From positions 1,590,501-1,654,500 of the forward strand of contig NZ_CP045422.1 of NCBI RefSeq assembly GCF_014926585.1: 64,000 nucleotides of DNA. The letters run 5' to 3'. This DNA comes from Devosia beringensis (lineage in GTDB: Bacteria; Pseudomonadota; Alphaproteobacteria; Rhizobiales; Devosiaceae). Shown here piece after piece: positions 36,082-45,339 of this stretch; the stretch's first letter is position 1; every line of letters starts with the position of its first letter. A program made the position numbers and the translations under genes. The notes below the pieces were generated by a model. The model made no database searches. It saw only the letters and a program-made list of their open reading frames with translations, and was not told the DNA's origin.

Positions 36082-36956
36082 CCGGCACACCGATCCATAT
36101 CGCCCTGACCTTTGACGATAATTTCTGGGCCCCAGCCTATGCGCTGATGCGCTCGATATGCCTGGCCAGCAAGCGGCGCGCCGACATTGTGTTCCACCTG
36201 CTGCACCTGCCGCTGACCGAGGCGCATCTGGACGATCTCAGGCGCATCGAGAGCGAGTTCGGGGCGACGCTGGTCTGGTACAACCTGGCGCACAATGCCG
36301 AATTCGACGCCTTCGTCGCCGGCCTGCCCACCAGCACGCAATGGCCCAAAGTGGTTTATGGGCGGCTGATGCTGGGACGACTGCTGCCCGAGACGGTAAC
36401 CCGCGTGATCTATCTCGATTGCGACATGATGGTGCGCGATCCGATCGAGGCGCTGTTCGATACGGACCTCAAGGGCTTTCCGCTCGGGGCGGTGCGCGAT
36501 TCGGTGCATCCCTTCATCGTGGGCAAGCGCGACATGGCCCAAAATAGCGACCTGTTCGACTATGCCGACCCCTATTTCAACTCGGGCATGCTGCTGATCG
36601 ACCTGGTTGCCTGGCGCGCCATCGACATCCAGGCCGAAGTGAGGGCCCTGGCGGGACGCGGCATCATGGACCGGCTCTATTACGACCAGGACATGCTGAA
36701 CCTGATCTTCAGGAACAATTGGCTGGAACTGAACTGGCGCTGGAACACCATCGATGCCCATGCCGCCCATGAGGGGATGAACCCGGCTATCCTGCACTAT
36801 ACGCGCAAGAGCAAGCCCTGGGGGATCATGTCAGGGATCTTCCATTCCAGCGCCCATGCCCGGTTCTACCGACATGTGATGACCAATGAACTGTTCTACC
36901 GCTTCGCCCGGCACCGCTGGCAGCGCTGGTGGAAGAAGCTGCTGCGGCTGCGCTGA
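36078..36956 (+). CDS. Family 8 glycosyltransferase
   Basis: Retaining GT-A glycosyltransferase of 292 residues, similar to LPS galactosyl/glucosyltransferases (RfaJ/LgtC). ALTFDDNFWAPAYALMRSI at the start and the DxD motif in VIYLDCDMMVRDP near residue 113 are diagnostic, with FNSGMLLIDL and YYDQDMLNLIF downstream. The C-terminus is basic and aromatic (FYRFARHRWQRWWKKLLRLR), suitable for binding the membrane surface. It is translationally coupled to the O-antigen ligase-like gene. Confidence 0.92.
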   Translation: MTGTPIHIALTFDDNFWAPAYALMRSICLASKRRADIVFHLLHLPLTEAHLDDLRRIESEFGATLVWYNLAHNAEFDAFVAGLPTSTQWPKVVYGRLMLGRLLPETVTRVIYLDCDMMVRDPIEALFDTDLKGFPLGAVRDSVHPFIVGKRDMAQNSDLFDYADPYFNSGMLLIDLVAWRAIDIQAEVRALAGRGIMDRLYYDQDMLNLIFRNNWLELNWRWNTIDAHAAHEGMNPAILHYTRKSKPWGIMSGIFHSSAHARFYRHVMTNELFYRFARHRWQRWWKKLLRLR

Positions 36957-36962
36957 CAGCTA

Positions 36963-37781
36963 TCAGCCGAGGGCAATGCCTTCGCGCTGGCACAGGGTCC
37001 AGAGGGCGCTGCCCGGCTCGGGCAGCGGCATGTCGGCCCGGCCGCGCCGGGTCAGCTGGCTGCGCCAGAGATGGACGGCCAGGGTATCGGGACCGATGGC
37101 GCCATCCACGCTGGAGCCAGACTGCATCAGCGCAGGAATGCCTTCATAGGGAATGGGGTAGAGCGCCGAACTGGGCCGCACCAGATGCTCAAGGCCACGC
37201 TGGCGCATGTAATGGGTCAGCGCCATGGGGCCGGTGGCGCCATATTGCATATCCTCGGGCGCGATCTTTTCCCCGAGCAGGCGCCTGGCGGCGACTTCGA
37301 GGCGGCGGAACAGCGGCAGGTGAGGCTCCAGCAATGGCCGTTTGCTATCGGTGAAGATCGAGAGCAGGTCGGCCAGCAGCGGCGCGTCGGCCGGAATGTG
37401 CAGCACGGCGCCATTGATCGAGCCGGTCCGCTCATAGGCCATCAGGTAGTCGGGCGGGCCCTCAATGGGGCGCACACAATAGACATCAAGATCGGCATAG
37501 ACCCCCCTGCCCTGGGCCAGCACTGCCATGCGGAAATAATCGGAGAAGACGCCGGGCGTACCCTTGCCCTTGTAGAAAACCAGCTTGTCGCGCGGCAGGA
37601 CTTCGGTGGCGTCGCACTGGAGGGCGCCGGCGGGCAGGTTGTCGATGGGATCGAAGGAATAGACTTCCACGGCGTGACCGTGGCGGCGGAACGACGCGAT
37701 GGAGAGCGCCTCCAGCCAGCTCATGGGGCCGTGCCAGAAGCTGACAATGGTGGGCAATTGGGTGGTCAGCGACGTGGGCAT
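36963..37781 (-). CDS. Glycosyltransferase with sugar-binding DXD motif (GT32-like)
   Basis: 272-residue glycosyltransferase. PTIVSFWHGPMSWLEALSIASFRRHGHAV at the start, then VFSDYFRMAVLAQGRGVYADLDVYCVRP, which is the DXD block of the Gly_transf_sug/capsular synthesis family, and a C-terminal AVHLWRSQLT. It is convergent with the GT8 gene, six bases apart, so it is in a separate unit but in the same glycan neighbourhood. Confidence 0.87.
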   Translation of the reverse strand: MPTSLTTQLPTIVSFWHGPMSWLEALSIASFRRHGHAVEVYSFDPIDNLPAGALQCDATEVLPRDKLVFYKGKGTPGVFSDYFRMAVLAQGRGVYADLDVYCVRPIEGPPDYLMAYERTGSINGAVLHIPADAPLLADLLSIFTDSKRPLLEPHLPLFRRLEVAARRLLGEKIAPEDMQYGATGPMALTHYMRQRGLEHLVRPSSALYPIPYEGIPALMQSGSSVDGAIGPDTLAVHLWRSQLTRRGRADMPLPEPGSALWTLCQREGIALG

Positions 37782-37857
37782 GGCAGTCCGGGGTGACGAT
37801 GGGCCTGCGCTGTGCTTAGCCCAGCGCGGTCCACTCTGTCACCCCGGCGCTATTCGG

Positions 37858-38985
37858 TCAGGCCAGCACGCCGTCTTTCAGCGAGGTCGCCAGCGGCGCC
37901 GGCCGCTCGACGGGCGTCTTGATGTCAATGGTCCGACCCTCGCGCGACGCCGTCTCGAAGGCTTCCATGACCTCAAGCACGTGCAAGGCGAGATCGCCAT
38001 TGGCGCGGTGCGGCCGGTTGTCGAGAATGCCCAGGGCCATGTCGGCGACGCCGAGCGAGCGGTAATTGCCGTCGGCATAGGGCGCGGTCACCGGGACCGG
38101 GGTCCAGGGCTCGTCGCGGCCGCGTTTCTTCATCTCGACATCGCCGCCGAAGAAATTGGGATCGGGGACGATGAGGCTGGCCTCGGTGCCATAGAGTTCG
38201 AGCGGCACATGCTTGTGGCCGGCCACGTCAAAGCTCATGGCGACCTGGACGATGGCGCCATTGGCAAAGCCGAGCGCGCCGGTGACATGGGTATCGACAT
38301 GCACGTCCATGATCTGGCCCTTCTTGGGCTCGGACAGGACCGGGCGCTGCAGGCGCAGGCGCGAGGCCATGGCCGAGACGCGGGCGACCGGGCCCAGCAG
38401 GTTGACCAGGTCGGTGATGTAATAGGGGCCCATATCGAGCACCGGGCCGCCGCCGATATCGTAGTAGAAGGCCGGATCGGGGTGCCAGGCCTCGTGGCCG
38501 GGGGCCTGCATGAAGGCGGTGCCGCCCACCAGCTGGCCCAAAGCGCCGCTATCGACGACGGCGCGGGCCTGCTGGTGCGAGCCGCCCAGGAAGGTGTCGG
38601 GCGCCGAGCCGATGCGCAGGCCGGCCTTGTTGGCAGCGTCGAGCAGGGTGCGGCCCTCGGCAAAATTGATGCCGAGCGGCTTTTCCGAATAGACGTGCTT
38701 GCCGGCGGCGAGGCAGCGCAGGCCGACCTCGACATGGGCGCGCGGAATGGTGAGGTTGACGATCAGCCCGATCTCGGGATCGGCCAGCATGGCTTCGATG
38801 GACATCGATTTCAGGCCGAACTCGGCAGCGCGCGCCTGCGACGCCTCTGGCCGCATATCGGCCAGGCCCTTGATGTCGAGCACGGGAAAGCCGGCCATGG
38901 TCTCGTGGCCGGTCATGGCCCTCAAGTAGGCCGACGAAATATTGCCGGTACCGATAAAGCCGATACCGAGGCGCTTGGTGGTCAC
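37858..38985 (-). CDS. Gfo/Idh/MocA family oxidoreductase
   Basis: 375-residue NAD(P)-dependent sugar or polyol dehydrogenase. Rossmann GIGFIGTGNISSAYLRAM at the start, EKPLGINFAEG (the catalytic Lys block EKP) near residue 122, and the C-terminal alpha/beta domain with HPDPAFYYDIGGGPVLDMGPYYI. The start codon is GTG at 38985, eight bases after AGGGAGGA; no better ATG fits the family N-terminus MTTKRLGIG. Substrate unknown; no transporter accompanies it. Confidence 0.9.
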   Translation of the reverse strand: MTTKRLGIGFIGTGNISSAYLRAMTGHETMAGFPVLDIKGLADMRPEASQARAAEFGLKSMSIEAMLADPEIGLIVNLTIPRAHVEVGLRCLAAGKHVYSEKPLGINFAEGRTLLDAANKAGLRIGSAPDTFLGGSHQQARAVVDSGALGQLVGGTAFMQAPGHEAWHPDPAFYYDIGGGPVLDMGPYYITDLVNLLGPVARVSAMASRLRLQRPVLSEPKKGQIMDVHVDTHVTGALGFANGAIVQVAMSFDVAGHKHVPLELYGTEASLIVPDPNFFGGDVEMKKRGRDEPWTPVPVTAPYADGNYRSLGVADMALGILDNRPHRANGDLALHVLEVMEAFETASREGRTIDIKTPVERPAPLATSLKDGVLA

Positions 38986-39057
38986 TATGCTGTCCTCCCT
39001 GACATGTTAGTGGCAAACTAACGGGGAGCGCCGCGCGGCGCCAGAGCGGGGAAAGGT

Positions 39058-39477
39058 TTATTTGGCTGCTGCAGCCTGTTCGGCAAGCCAGGCCGCGTCA
39101 GGCGGGATCGGCGTGATGATGTCGAGCAGCACGCCATCGGGATCCATGGCGATGACGTGGCGCTGACCGAAGACTTCGTCGCGCAGCGGCTGAAGGATCG
39201 GCACGCCGGCGGCCGCCAGGCGCGCCGCCTCAATGGCGGCGTCCTCGACCTCGAAGCTGAGAATCAAGCTCCGAGTCGGGCCGCGCCCACGGGCCGGGAT
39301 GGTTTCATGGTCGTTGGCGATCACCGCCAGTTCGATGGCCGGTCGGGCTGTTGAGCGCAGCTGCACATACCAATTGCTGGAAAACACCCGCTCGAAGCCG
39401 AGATGGGTCTCATAGAAGCTGGCACTGGCCTCGACATCGGCGACCTGCAGCAGTGGATAAAAGCCGGTGGTGCGCAT
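39058..39477 (-). CDS. VOC (glyoxalase/bleomycin resistance) family protein
   Basis: 139-residue single VOC domain with the paired beta-alpha-beta3 modules ([24 protein letters not shown] and [28 protein letters not shown], ending in [17 protein letters not shown]). The metal-ligand positions are only partly typical. It faces a TetR gene across a shared palindromic operator, so it is probably the TetR-controlled target, possibly in detoxification. Confidence 0.85.
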   Translation of the reverse strand: MRTTGFYPLLQVADVEASASFYETHLGFERVFSSNWYVQLRSTARPAIELAVIANDHETIPARGRGPTRSLILSFEVEDAAIEAARLAAAGVPILQPLRDEVFGQRHVIAMDPDGVLLDIITPIPPDAAWLAEQAAAAK

Positions 39478-39503
39478 GGGATCTCCTTGCTTTACCGATC
39501 AAT

Positions 39504-39526
39504 TAGATACATTCTGCGTGTATCTA
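39504..39526. promoter_or_regulatory. Palindromic operator between the VOC and TetR genes
   Basis: TAGATACA, spacer TTCTGCG, TGTATCTA: perfect 8-bp arms in the 72-base divergent intergenic region. The size and position fit a TetR dimer operator controlling both genes. Confidence 0.75.
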
Positions 39527-39549
39527 TCCGTAAAATGCAAGGTGTATGT

Positions 39550-40131
39550 ATGCAGGTGCGCCAGAGTCAGAGGGAACGGCGCGAGGGAACGCAGCGGGTG
39601 TTGATTGCTGCGGCGCGGCGGCTGTTTGCCAGCCAGGGTTTTGCCGCGACCGGCACGCCGGAGATCGTGGCGGCGGCGGGGGTAACGCGCGGCGCGCTCT
39701 ATCACCACTTTGCCGACAAGGCGGCGCTGTTCCAGGTGGTGGTGGAGGAAGAGCATGCCCTGCTGGCCATGGCCATCAATGGCGCAACCGCGGGCGAGGA
39801 CGAGCCCGGCCCGGTCAAGGCGCTGATCGCCGGGGGCGATGCCTTTCTCGACGCCATGCAGGACGAGGGGCGGCGGCGCATTCTGCTGGTCGATGCCCCT
39901 TCTGTACTAGGCCGGGCGGCGGTCGACGCCATCGACGCGCGGCATGGGCTGCGCACGCTGATCGAGGGTGTTGCTGCCGCCATCGAGGCCAAGGCCATCC
40001 GGGACCTGCCCGTGCTGCCGCTGGCGTATCTGCTCAATGCCCTGTTCGACCGGGCCGCCCTGGCAGCGCCGGCGGAGCTGGCCGACTACCGCAAGACTAT
40101 CAAGGCACTGATCCGCGGGCTCAAGATCTAG
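39550..40131 (+). CDS. TetR family transcriptional regulator
   Basis: 193-residue regulator. The N-terminal helix-turn-helix is clear (VLIAAARRLFASQGFAATGTPEIVAAAGVTRGALYHHFADKAALF), followed by a helical ligand domain. The ATG at 39550 has AAGGTG six bases upstream; an ATG at 39535 is the alternative. It probably represses itself and the divergent VOC gene through the 39504-39526 palindrome. Its end overlaps the convergent tail-fibre-like gene by 11 bases. Confidence 0.9.
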   Translation: MQVRQSQRERREGTQRVLIAAARRLFASQGFAATGTPEIVAAAGVTRGALYHHFADKAALFQVVVEEEHALLAMAINGATAGEDEPGPVKALIAGGDAFLDAMQDEGRRRILLVDAPSVLGRAAVDAIDARHGLRTLIEGVAAAIEAKAIRDLPVLPLAYLLNALFDRAALAAPAELADYRKTIKALIRGLKI

Positions 40132-41176
40132 AGTCGAGCGCGGCCAGGCGCGCCGCCAGGGTCTGTACAGCGGCGATCAAGGGGGCGATGAACTGGTCAT
40201 AACGCAGGCCCTGTTCGCTCTGTGGATCGGCCGGATCGACCAGAACGTGGCCGGCGAAGTCACGTTCGCCCAGCACGGCCTGTACCTGCTGGGCCAGCAG
40301 GCCATAATGGGTGCGGCCACCTTTGATCGGCGTGCCATCGACTGCCTGACCGCCCACGGCGTAGCGGAACCTCACGGGCTCCAGCGCCAGGATGAAGTCG
40401 AGCCCGAGATCGGTGGGCGCGATGGCGGTCTTCTGCCTGATATCGGAGGTCTGGATGGTGCCGGTGGCCGCCCAGATGGCGGACCAGCGGGCGCCGGAAC
40501 CGCCCAGGGTCATGGCATTGTCGGTGGCGGGACGCAGGGTGGCCGCGACCGTGGTCGCCCCGGTGGTGGCGTTGACGGCGAGCGCCGTGATCCAGCTGCT
40601 GCCATCGGGGCTGACCTTGAGAGACCAGTTGTCGCTGCCGGCCAGACCCATTTCGGCCCGGCCGGACCAATTGGTCTGGAACAGCAGGCTCGCCGTATCG
40701 CCCGGTGCCGCCTTGTTGAGCTTGAGCTGATGGCCGGCGCCGGCATGGGTGAAGAGGCTGGCCGGGGAGGCCACGGCGAGACGGTTGGTGGTATCGGCGC
40801 CGGTGTTGACGCCCAGGCGCGGCAGGCTGCTGCCGAGCGAGGCCAGGGGGTGCCAGCTGCCGGAATCAAAGACCAGGCCGGTTTGATCGGCCTTGCAGTA
40901 GAGCTGCCAGCCAGGCGCCGGATAGAGGAACAGCCAGGCGCCGGACTGGAAGCTGGCGATTTCATCCGCGTGACCGGCCCAAGCGCCGGTGGCGCCGGCG
41001 GGCACCAGATAGGTCTGCCCTTCGATCGGGGTAAGTGGCGGGGTGGTCAGGGTGCGGCTTTCGATGGCGGGCTGCACCAGGGCGTCGAGCGCCTGCAGCG
41101 CCTCGTTGTGGGTGATGTGCTTTTGCGCCTGGCCCGGCATGATGAAGGGCAGCGTGAGGCGGGGGGTGTGGTCCAT
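40121..41176 (-). CDS. DUF2793 protein with C-terminal S74 peptidase/chaperone domain (tail-fibre-like)
   Basis: 351 residues. The N-terminal half matches DUF2793 (LPFIMPGQAQKHITHNEALQALDALV, then LFLYPAPGWQLYCKADQTGLVFDSGSWHPL), a domain of alphaproteobacterial phage and gene-transfer-agent surface proteins. The C-terminal 110 residues carry the intramolecular chaperone signature SDIRQKT...GLDFILALEPVRFRY...HYGLLAQQVQAVL and a final helix, which trimerise the fibre and cut themselves off. The start is set at the ATG at 41176 with AAAGGAGA upstream; the open frame continues 1.1 kb further through the antisense of the ABC permease, which I reject. No other phage genes are nearby. Confidence 0.87.
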   Translation of the reverse strand: MDHTPRLTLPFIMPGQAQKHITHNEALQALDALVQPAIESRTLTTPPLTPIEGQTYLVPAGATGAWAGHADEIASFQSGAWLFLYPAPGWQLYCKADQTGLVFDSGSWHPLASLGSSLPRLGVNTGADTTNRLAVASPASLFTHAGAGHQLKLNKAAPGDTASLLFQTNWSGRAEMGLAGSDNWSLKVSPDGSSWITALAVNATTGATTVAATLRPATDNAMTLGGSGARWSAIWAATGTIQTSDIRQKTAIAPTDLGLDFILALEPVRFRYAVGGQAVDGTPIKGGRTHYGLLAQQVQAVLGERDFAGHVLVDPADPQSEQGLRYDQFIAPLIAAVQTLAARLAALDSRS

Positions 41177-41280
41177 GGCGGTCTCCTTTGGCAAGGAGTA
41201 TCCGGCCGGTGGGCGGGGTCGGGGATAAGTGGATGCTAGAGTGCCACCCGCGGGGGTCATCGCGGGTGGACTGCTTGCGC

Positions 41281-42123
41281 TCAGGTCGTGGCGAGATCCA
41301 CGGATCGCCGCGTCGTGGTGACGATTAAGGTCACGATGAAGGTGGCGCTCATCAGCAGCACGATGGTGGGGGCCGGGGCGCTGTCGATGAAGAAGCTGAG
41401 ATAGATGCCGAGAAGGGAACTGAGCACCGAGATGGTGACGGCGATCAGCATCATGGGCGCGAAGCGCCTGGAGATGAGGAAGGCGATGGCGCCGGGCGCC
41501 ACCAGCAGGGCAATGACCAGCACGATGCCCACTGCGGTAAGGGCGGCGACGATGGTCAGCGACAGCAGAGCCAGCAGGCCATAATGCAGCAGCCGCACCG
41601 GCAGGCCGATGGCCCCGGCCTGCTGCGGATCGAAAATGAACAGCAGCAGGTCGCGCCATTTGGCAAGGACGATGAGGGTGACCGCCAAGGCAATGATGCC
41701 GGTCTGCAGCAGGTCGGCCGGGCTGATGCCCAGGATATCTCCGAAGAGGATGTGATCGAGATGCACGTCGGTCTGGATGGAGGTGTAGAGCACGATACCA
41801 AGGCCAAAGAGGCCCGAAAACACCACGCCCATGACGGTATCCTCCTTGATGCGGCTGTTTTCCTTGAGGAAGCCGACCGAGAGGGCGCAGGCCATGCCGG
41901 CGGCAAAGGCGCCCACGCCGAGCGGCAGGCCGACAATATAGGCCAGGACCACGCCGGGCAGAACGGCATGAGATATGGCGTCGCCCATCAGCGACCAGCC
42001 CTTGAGCACGAGAAAGCAGCTGAGCAGGGCCGTCGGCACCGCGACCATGACCGCGATAGCCATGGCATTGGTCATGAAAGGAAACTGGAACGGCCAGAGG
42101 GCGTAGATCAGAACCTCGTTCAT
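41281..42123 (-). CDS. sitD: Manganese/iron ABC transporter permease (second)
   Basis: 280-residue permease of the ABC-3 family with eight or nine helices (FLVLKGWSLMGDAISHAVLPGVVLAYIVGLPLGVGAFAAGM is typical). Its ATG overlaps the preceding permease gene as ATGA. Together with the next three genes it forms a coupled sitABCD-like operon for divalent manganese or ferrous iron uptake. Gene symbols follow the order binding protein, ATPase, permease, permease; MntABC/ZnuBC assignments are possible alternatives. Confidence 0.85.
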   Translation of the reverse strand: MNEVLIYALWPFQFPFMTNAMAIAVMVAVPTALLSCFLVLKGWSLMGDAISHAVLPGVVLAYIVGLPLGVGAFAAGMACALSVGFLKENSRIKEDTVMGVVFSGLFGLGIVLYTSIQTDVHLDHILFGDILGISPADLLQTGIIALAVTLIVLAKWRDLLLFIFDPQQAGAIGLPVRLLHYGLLALLSLTIVAALTAVGIVLVIALLVAPGAIAFLISRRFAPMMLIAVTISVLSSLLGIYLSFFIDSAPAPTIVLLMSATFIVTLIVTTTRRSVDLATT

Positions 42124-42986
42124 GGCGTGAGCTCGCTGGCAATATTGGCGTCGCGGCGGCGGCGCGAGGCCAGCATGCCGTGCTTGGGGGCAAAGAAGAA
42201 GGCGGCGAGGAAGACGGCGGTCTGCAGCACGACGATGATGCCGCCGGTGGCGCCATCGAGGAAGAAGGAGAGATAGGCGCCAACCAGCGAGGACAGCGCG
42301 CCCACCGCAATCGCGATCAGGATCAGGCGGGGGAAGCGGTCGGTCAGCAGATAGGCGGTGGCGCCGGGGGTCACCACCATGGCGATGACGAGAAAGGCGC
42401 CGACGGTCTGCATGGCCGCAACGGTGCAGGCGGCCAAGAGGGTGAAGAAGATCACCCGCAGCAAGGGCGGATTGAGCCCGATGGTGCGGGCATGGCTTTC
42501 ATCGAAGAAGGTAACCATGAGGTCCTTCCAGATGACCAGCATAACGGCCAGCGTCACCATAGCGATGATGACGAGCTGGATGGTGTCCTCGGGAGTGACG
42601 GCCAGGATATTGCCCATGACAATGGTCTGGATGTTGACCGAGGTGGGCGATAGCGAAATCATGAACAGGCCGAGGCCGAAAAAGGCGGTGAAGATCAGCC
42701 CGATCACCGCATCTTCCTTGAGCTTCGTGCGCTGGGTGAGAAACAGCATGGCCGCCGCGGCCAGACCACCGGAAAAGAAGGCGCCCAGCGAAAAGGGCAG
42801 GCCCAGCATATAGGCGCCGGCAACGCCGGGGACGATGGAATGGCTGAGGGCATCGCCGATCAGCGACCAGCCCTTGAGCATGAGATAGGCCGAGAGGAAG
42901 GCACAGACGCCGCCGACCAGAGCCGAGACCCAGATGGCGTTGACCATGTAGCCATAGTTGAACGGCAGCAGCAGGGTTTCGATCAT
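42120..42986 (-). CDS. sitC: Manganese/iron ABC transporter permease (first)
   Basis: 288-residue ABC-3 permease, paralogous to the next gene ([41 protein letters not shown]). Two different permeases in one operon are typical of SitCD and not of ZnuB, which is normally alone. Overlaps of 4 bases on both sides couple its translation to the ATPase and the second permease. Confidence 0.85.
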   Translation of the reverse strand: MIETLLLPFNYGYMVNAIWVSALVGGVCAFLSAYLMLKGWSLIGDALSHSIVPGVAGAYMLGLPFSLGAFFSGGLAAAAMLFLTQRTKLKEDAVIGLIFTAFFGLGLFMISLSPTSVNIQTIVMGNILAVTPEDTIQLVIIAMVTLAVMLVIWKDLMVTFFDESHARTIGLNPPLLRVIFFTLLAACTVAAMQTVGAFLVIAMVVTPGATAYLLTDRFPRLILIAIAVGALSSLVGAYLSFFLDGATGGIIVVLQTAVFLAAFFFAPKHGMLASRRRRDANIASELTP

Positions 42987-43864
42987 TTGCCATCCACCGG
43001 ATCGGACTGGCGCGTGGTCATCTTGCCCTTCTCGCCATACATGACCAAGGGCCGCTCGTCGTCGGTCAGCACCGAGATGTGGCGCGGATCGTCGTCATCG
43101 TGCAGGCCGGCGCCGGCCAGCACGAAGTGGCGCAGGGCGCCGCCAAAGGTCTTTTCCAGCCATTCGCGGGTAAAGATCTCGCTGGTCGGGCCGGAGGCCA
43201 GCACGGTGCCCTTGACCAGCACGGTGCGATCGCAGAATTCGGGCACCGAGCCCAGATTGTGGGTCGAGACCAGCATGACCTTGCCCTCGTCGCGCAGGCC
43301 GCGCAGCAGGGCGACGATGGCGTCCTCGGTCTGCACATCGACGCCGGTAAAGGGTTCGTCGAGCAGGATGACCTCGCTCTGCTGGGCCAGGGCCCGGGCG
43401 AGGAAGACGCGCTTTTTCTGGCCGCCCGAGAGCTCGCCGATCTGGCGATGGCGGAACTCGACCAGGTTCACCCGCTCAAGCGCCTGGGTGACCATGGCGT
43501 GGTCGATGGCCTTGGGGCGGCGCAGTGGACCCATATGGCCATAGCGCCCCATCATCACCACGTCCTCGACCAGCACGGGGAAGTTCCAGTCGACGTCTTC
43601 CGATTGCGGCACATAGGCGACCAGATTGCGCTTGAGCGCCTGCTTGCCCGGCACGCCGAGGATCTCGACCGAACCGCCGGACAGCGGGACAAAGCCCATA
43701 ATGGCCTTGAACAGGGTGGACTTGCCCGAGCCATTGACCCCGACCAGAGCGGTGATGGAGCCGCGTGGAATGGCAAAGCTGGCCTGCTTCATGGCCGTGG
43801 TGCCATTGCGATAGGCGACGGTGATGTCGCTGACGACGAGGCCGCTGGCGGCAAGGTCATTCAT
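42983..43864 (-). CDS. sitB: Manganese/iron ABC transporter ATP-binding protein
   Basis: 293-residue ABC ATPase with Walker [12 protein letters not shown] (near residue 43), Q-loop [10 protein letters not shown], signature [15 protein letters not shown] and Walker [13 protein letters not shown]. The C-terminal 50 residues beyond the ATPase core are acidic and His/Asp-rich ([21 protein letters not shown]), as in some SitB proteins. It is coupled to sitA and sitC by ATGA overlaps. Confidence 0.88.
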   Translation of the reverse strand: MNDLAASGLVVSDITVAYRNGTTAMKQASFAIPRGSITALVGVNGSGKSTLFKAIMGFVPLSGGSVEILGVPGKQALKRNLVAYVPQSEDVDWNFPVLVEDVVMMGRYGHMGPLRRPKAIDHAMVTQALERVNLVEFRHRQIGELSGGQKKRVFLARALAQQSEVILLDEPFTGVDVQTEDAIVALLRGLRDEGKVMLVSTHNLGSVPEFCDRTVLVKGTVLASGPTSEIFTREWLEKTFGGALRHFVLAGAGLHDDDDPRHISVLTDDERPLVMYGEKGKMTTRQSDPVDGK

Positions 43865-44763
43865 GGGGCAAGGCCTTTGACGATGGTGGAGGTGGTCACC
43901 GACAGCAGGTCGAGAAAAGTGGGGACCGGACCGTCGGCTTCGGACAGGGAATCCACGTAGAGCACGCCGCCATAGGCCGCGCCGGTTTCCCAGGCGACCT
44001 GCTCGGCCGGCTTGGGCGAGATGGTGGATTCCGAAAAGATCGCCGGAATGGCGTGTTCGCGCATGGCGTCGATGACCAGGCGGACCTGTTGCGGCGTGCC
44101 CTGCTGATCAGCATTGATCGGCCAGAGATAGAGCTCCCTGAGGCCGAAATCGCGCGCCAGGTAGGAAAAGGCGCCCTCGGACGTGGCGAGCCAGCGGCGC
44201 TCCTCAGGGATGGCGGCAATGGCGGCGCGGATCGGCTCGACGGTGGCGGTGATGGCGGCGCCATAGGCGGCGGCATTGGCATCATAGATGGCGGCATTGG
44301 CCGGATCGGCAGCGCCGAAAGCGGCGCGGATATTGTCGACATAGACCAAGGCGTCGCTGGGCGACATCCAGGCATGCGGATTGGGCTTGCCGGCATAGGG
44401 CCCGTCGCCAATGCCCATGGGCGCGATGCCATCGGTCACCACAACGGAGGGCACGTCGCCCAGATTGGCAAGGAACTGCTCGAACCACTGCTCGAGATTG
44501 AGTCCGTTCCACAGGATGAGGTCGGCGTCCTGGGCGGCGATCAGGTCGCCCGGGGTGGGCTGGTAATTGTGGATTTCCGAGCCGGGCTTGGTGATGGAAA
44601 CCACGTCGGCCGCGTCGCCGGCCACATTGGCCGCCATGTCGGCGATGATGGTGAAGGTGGTGACCACCTTGAGGCGCTTGGGCGGCGCGTCCTGGGCCAT
44701 AGACGGCAGGGCAGCAAAGATGGCGGACGAGATGAGCAGGGCAGAAAACAGGCGACGATGCAT
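43861..44763 (-). CDS. sitA: Manganese/iron ABC transporter substrate-binding protein
   Basis: 300-residue periplasmic cluster A-I binding protein with a signal peptide (residues 1-23, cut after SMAQ). Likely metal ligands: His in [11 protein letters not shown] (near 67), His in [11 protein letters not shown] (near 128), an acidic residue in [10 protein letters not shown] and its partner. There is no His-rich loop, which argues for Mn/Fe rather than Zn. First gene of the operon, with a Fur-family box about 40 bases upstream. Confidence 0.88.
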   Translation of the reverse strand: MHRRLFSALLISSAIFAALPSMAQDAPPKRLKVVTTFTIIADMAANVAGDAADVVSITKPGSEIHNYQPTPGDLIAAQDADLILWNGLNLEQWFEQFLANLGDVPSVVVTDGIAPMGIGDGPYAGKPNPHAWMSPSDALVYVDNIRAAFGAADPANAAIYDANAAAYGAAITATVEPIRAAIAAIPEERRWLATSEGAFSYLARDFGLRELYLWPINADQQGTPQQVRLVIDAMREHAIPAIFSESTISPKPAEQVAWETGAAYGGVLYVDSLSEADGPVPTFLDLLSVTTSTIVKGLAP

Positions 44764-44802
44764 CTGGCACTCCGAACCGGCGAGGCTTCGTATCTAGTGC
44801 AA

Positions 44803-44819
44803 TTGCAAATCATTCGCAA
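44803..44819 (-). promoter_or_regulatory. Mur/Fur-type operator upstream of sitA
   Basis: TTGCAAAT-C-ATTCGCAA is a near-perfect palindrome (one mismatch) 40 bases before the sitA ATG. In alphaproteobacteria sitABCD is repressed by Mur, a manganese-responsive Fur homologue, at palindromes rich in TGCAA/TTGCA, which this resembles. Confidence 0.6.
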
Positions 44820-44863
44820 GAAGCAAGTTGATTCCGCAATTGGGTTGGGCGGTCGCTCTAAGC

Positions 44864-44898
44864 AAAGAAAACCAGACCGGCAGGCCATGCCGGTCTGG
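44864..44898 (-). terminator. Rho-independent terminator of the host-attachment-family gene
   Basis: Perfect 11-bp stem CCAGACCGGCA/TGCCGGTCTGG with loop of five, followed on the minus strand by TTTTCTTTGC. It ends the transcript of 44926-45339 just upstream of the sit promoter. Confidence 0.85.
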
Positions 44899-44925
44899 TG
44901 ATACGGTCAACGCTCGACCGGCAGA

Positions 44926-45339
44926 TCAGGCGGCGTTGCGGATGATGGCGGCGATATCGCCGGCGCTGTGATTGGTGAGTTCCTTGTCGAGTGTCAGCGC
45001 AATACTGGCCTCGACGGTCTTGTGCATGGCACTGCGCAACTGGCCCAAGGTCTGGGGGTCGGCGACCAGGACCATGTGGTCAAACTTGTTGGCCTGCTTG
45101 AGGCTGAAAAGTTCTGCCGCCAGCTGCTTGGCAAAGGTGGCCTCGTCGGTCTGGCGCGGGCTCTGCTCTTCGGGGCGCGAACCGGACGGACCTTCGGCGG
45201 CCAGGTTCTGCGGCGTGAGCTGGCGCTCTTCTGTCAGGGTCATGGCGTCATTGACGCCATGGGTGCGGAACAGCACGGCACGATGCCCATCGGCCACCAC
45301 GACAAGGGTCTGCTCGGGGATGGTCTTTGACTCGGTCAT
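44926..45339 (-). CDS. Host attachment protein family protein
   Basis: 137-residue protein of the host-attachment (Host_attach, AtsE-like) family found in plant-associated alphaproteobacteria. TLVVVADGHRAVLFRTHG at the start, then a linker rich in Gly, Ser, Pro and Glu, FAKQLAAELFSLKQANKFDHMVLVADPQTLGQLR, and a final KELTNHSAGDIAAII. The fold relates to the release-factor eRF1 domain. The name comes from an Agrobacterium attachment phenotype; the biochemical function is unknown. I use the ATG at 45339, preceded by GGAGCC; in-frame ATG at 45351 is less well placed. Confidence 0.82.
   Translation of the reverse strand: MTESKTIPEQTLVVVADGHRAVLFRTHGVNDAMTLTEERQLTPQNLAAEGPSGSRPEEQSPRQTDEATFAKQLAAELFSLKQANKFDHMVLVADPQTLGQLRSAMHKTVEASIALTLDKELTNHSAGDIAAIIRNAA

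Noticed and set aside
41177..42310. N-terminal 378-residue extension of the tail-fibre-like frame (40121-42310)
   Set aside because: It runs antisense/out of frame through the well-supported ABC permease genes, is rich in Arg, Ser and Pro, and the DUF2793 start at 41176 has an excellent ribosome site.
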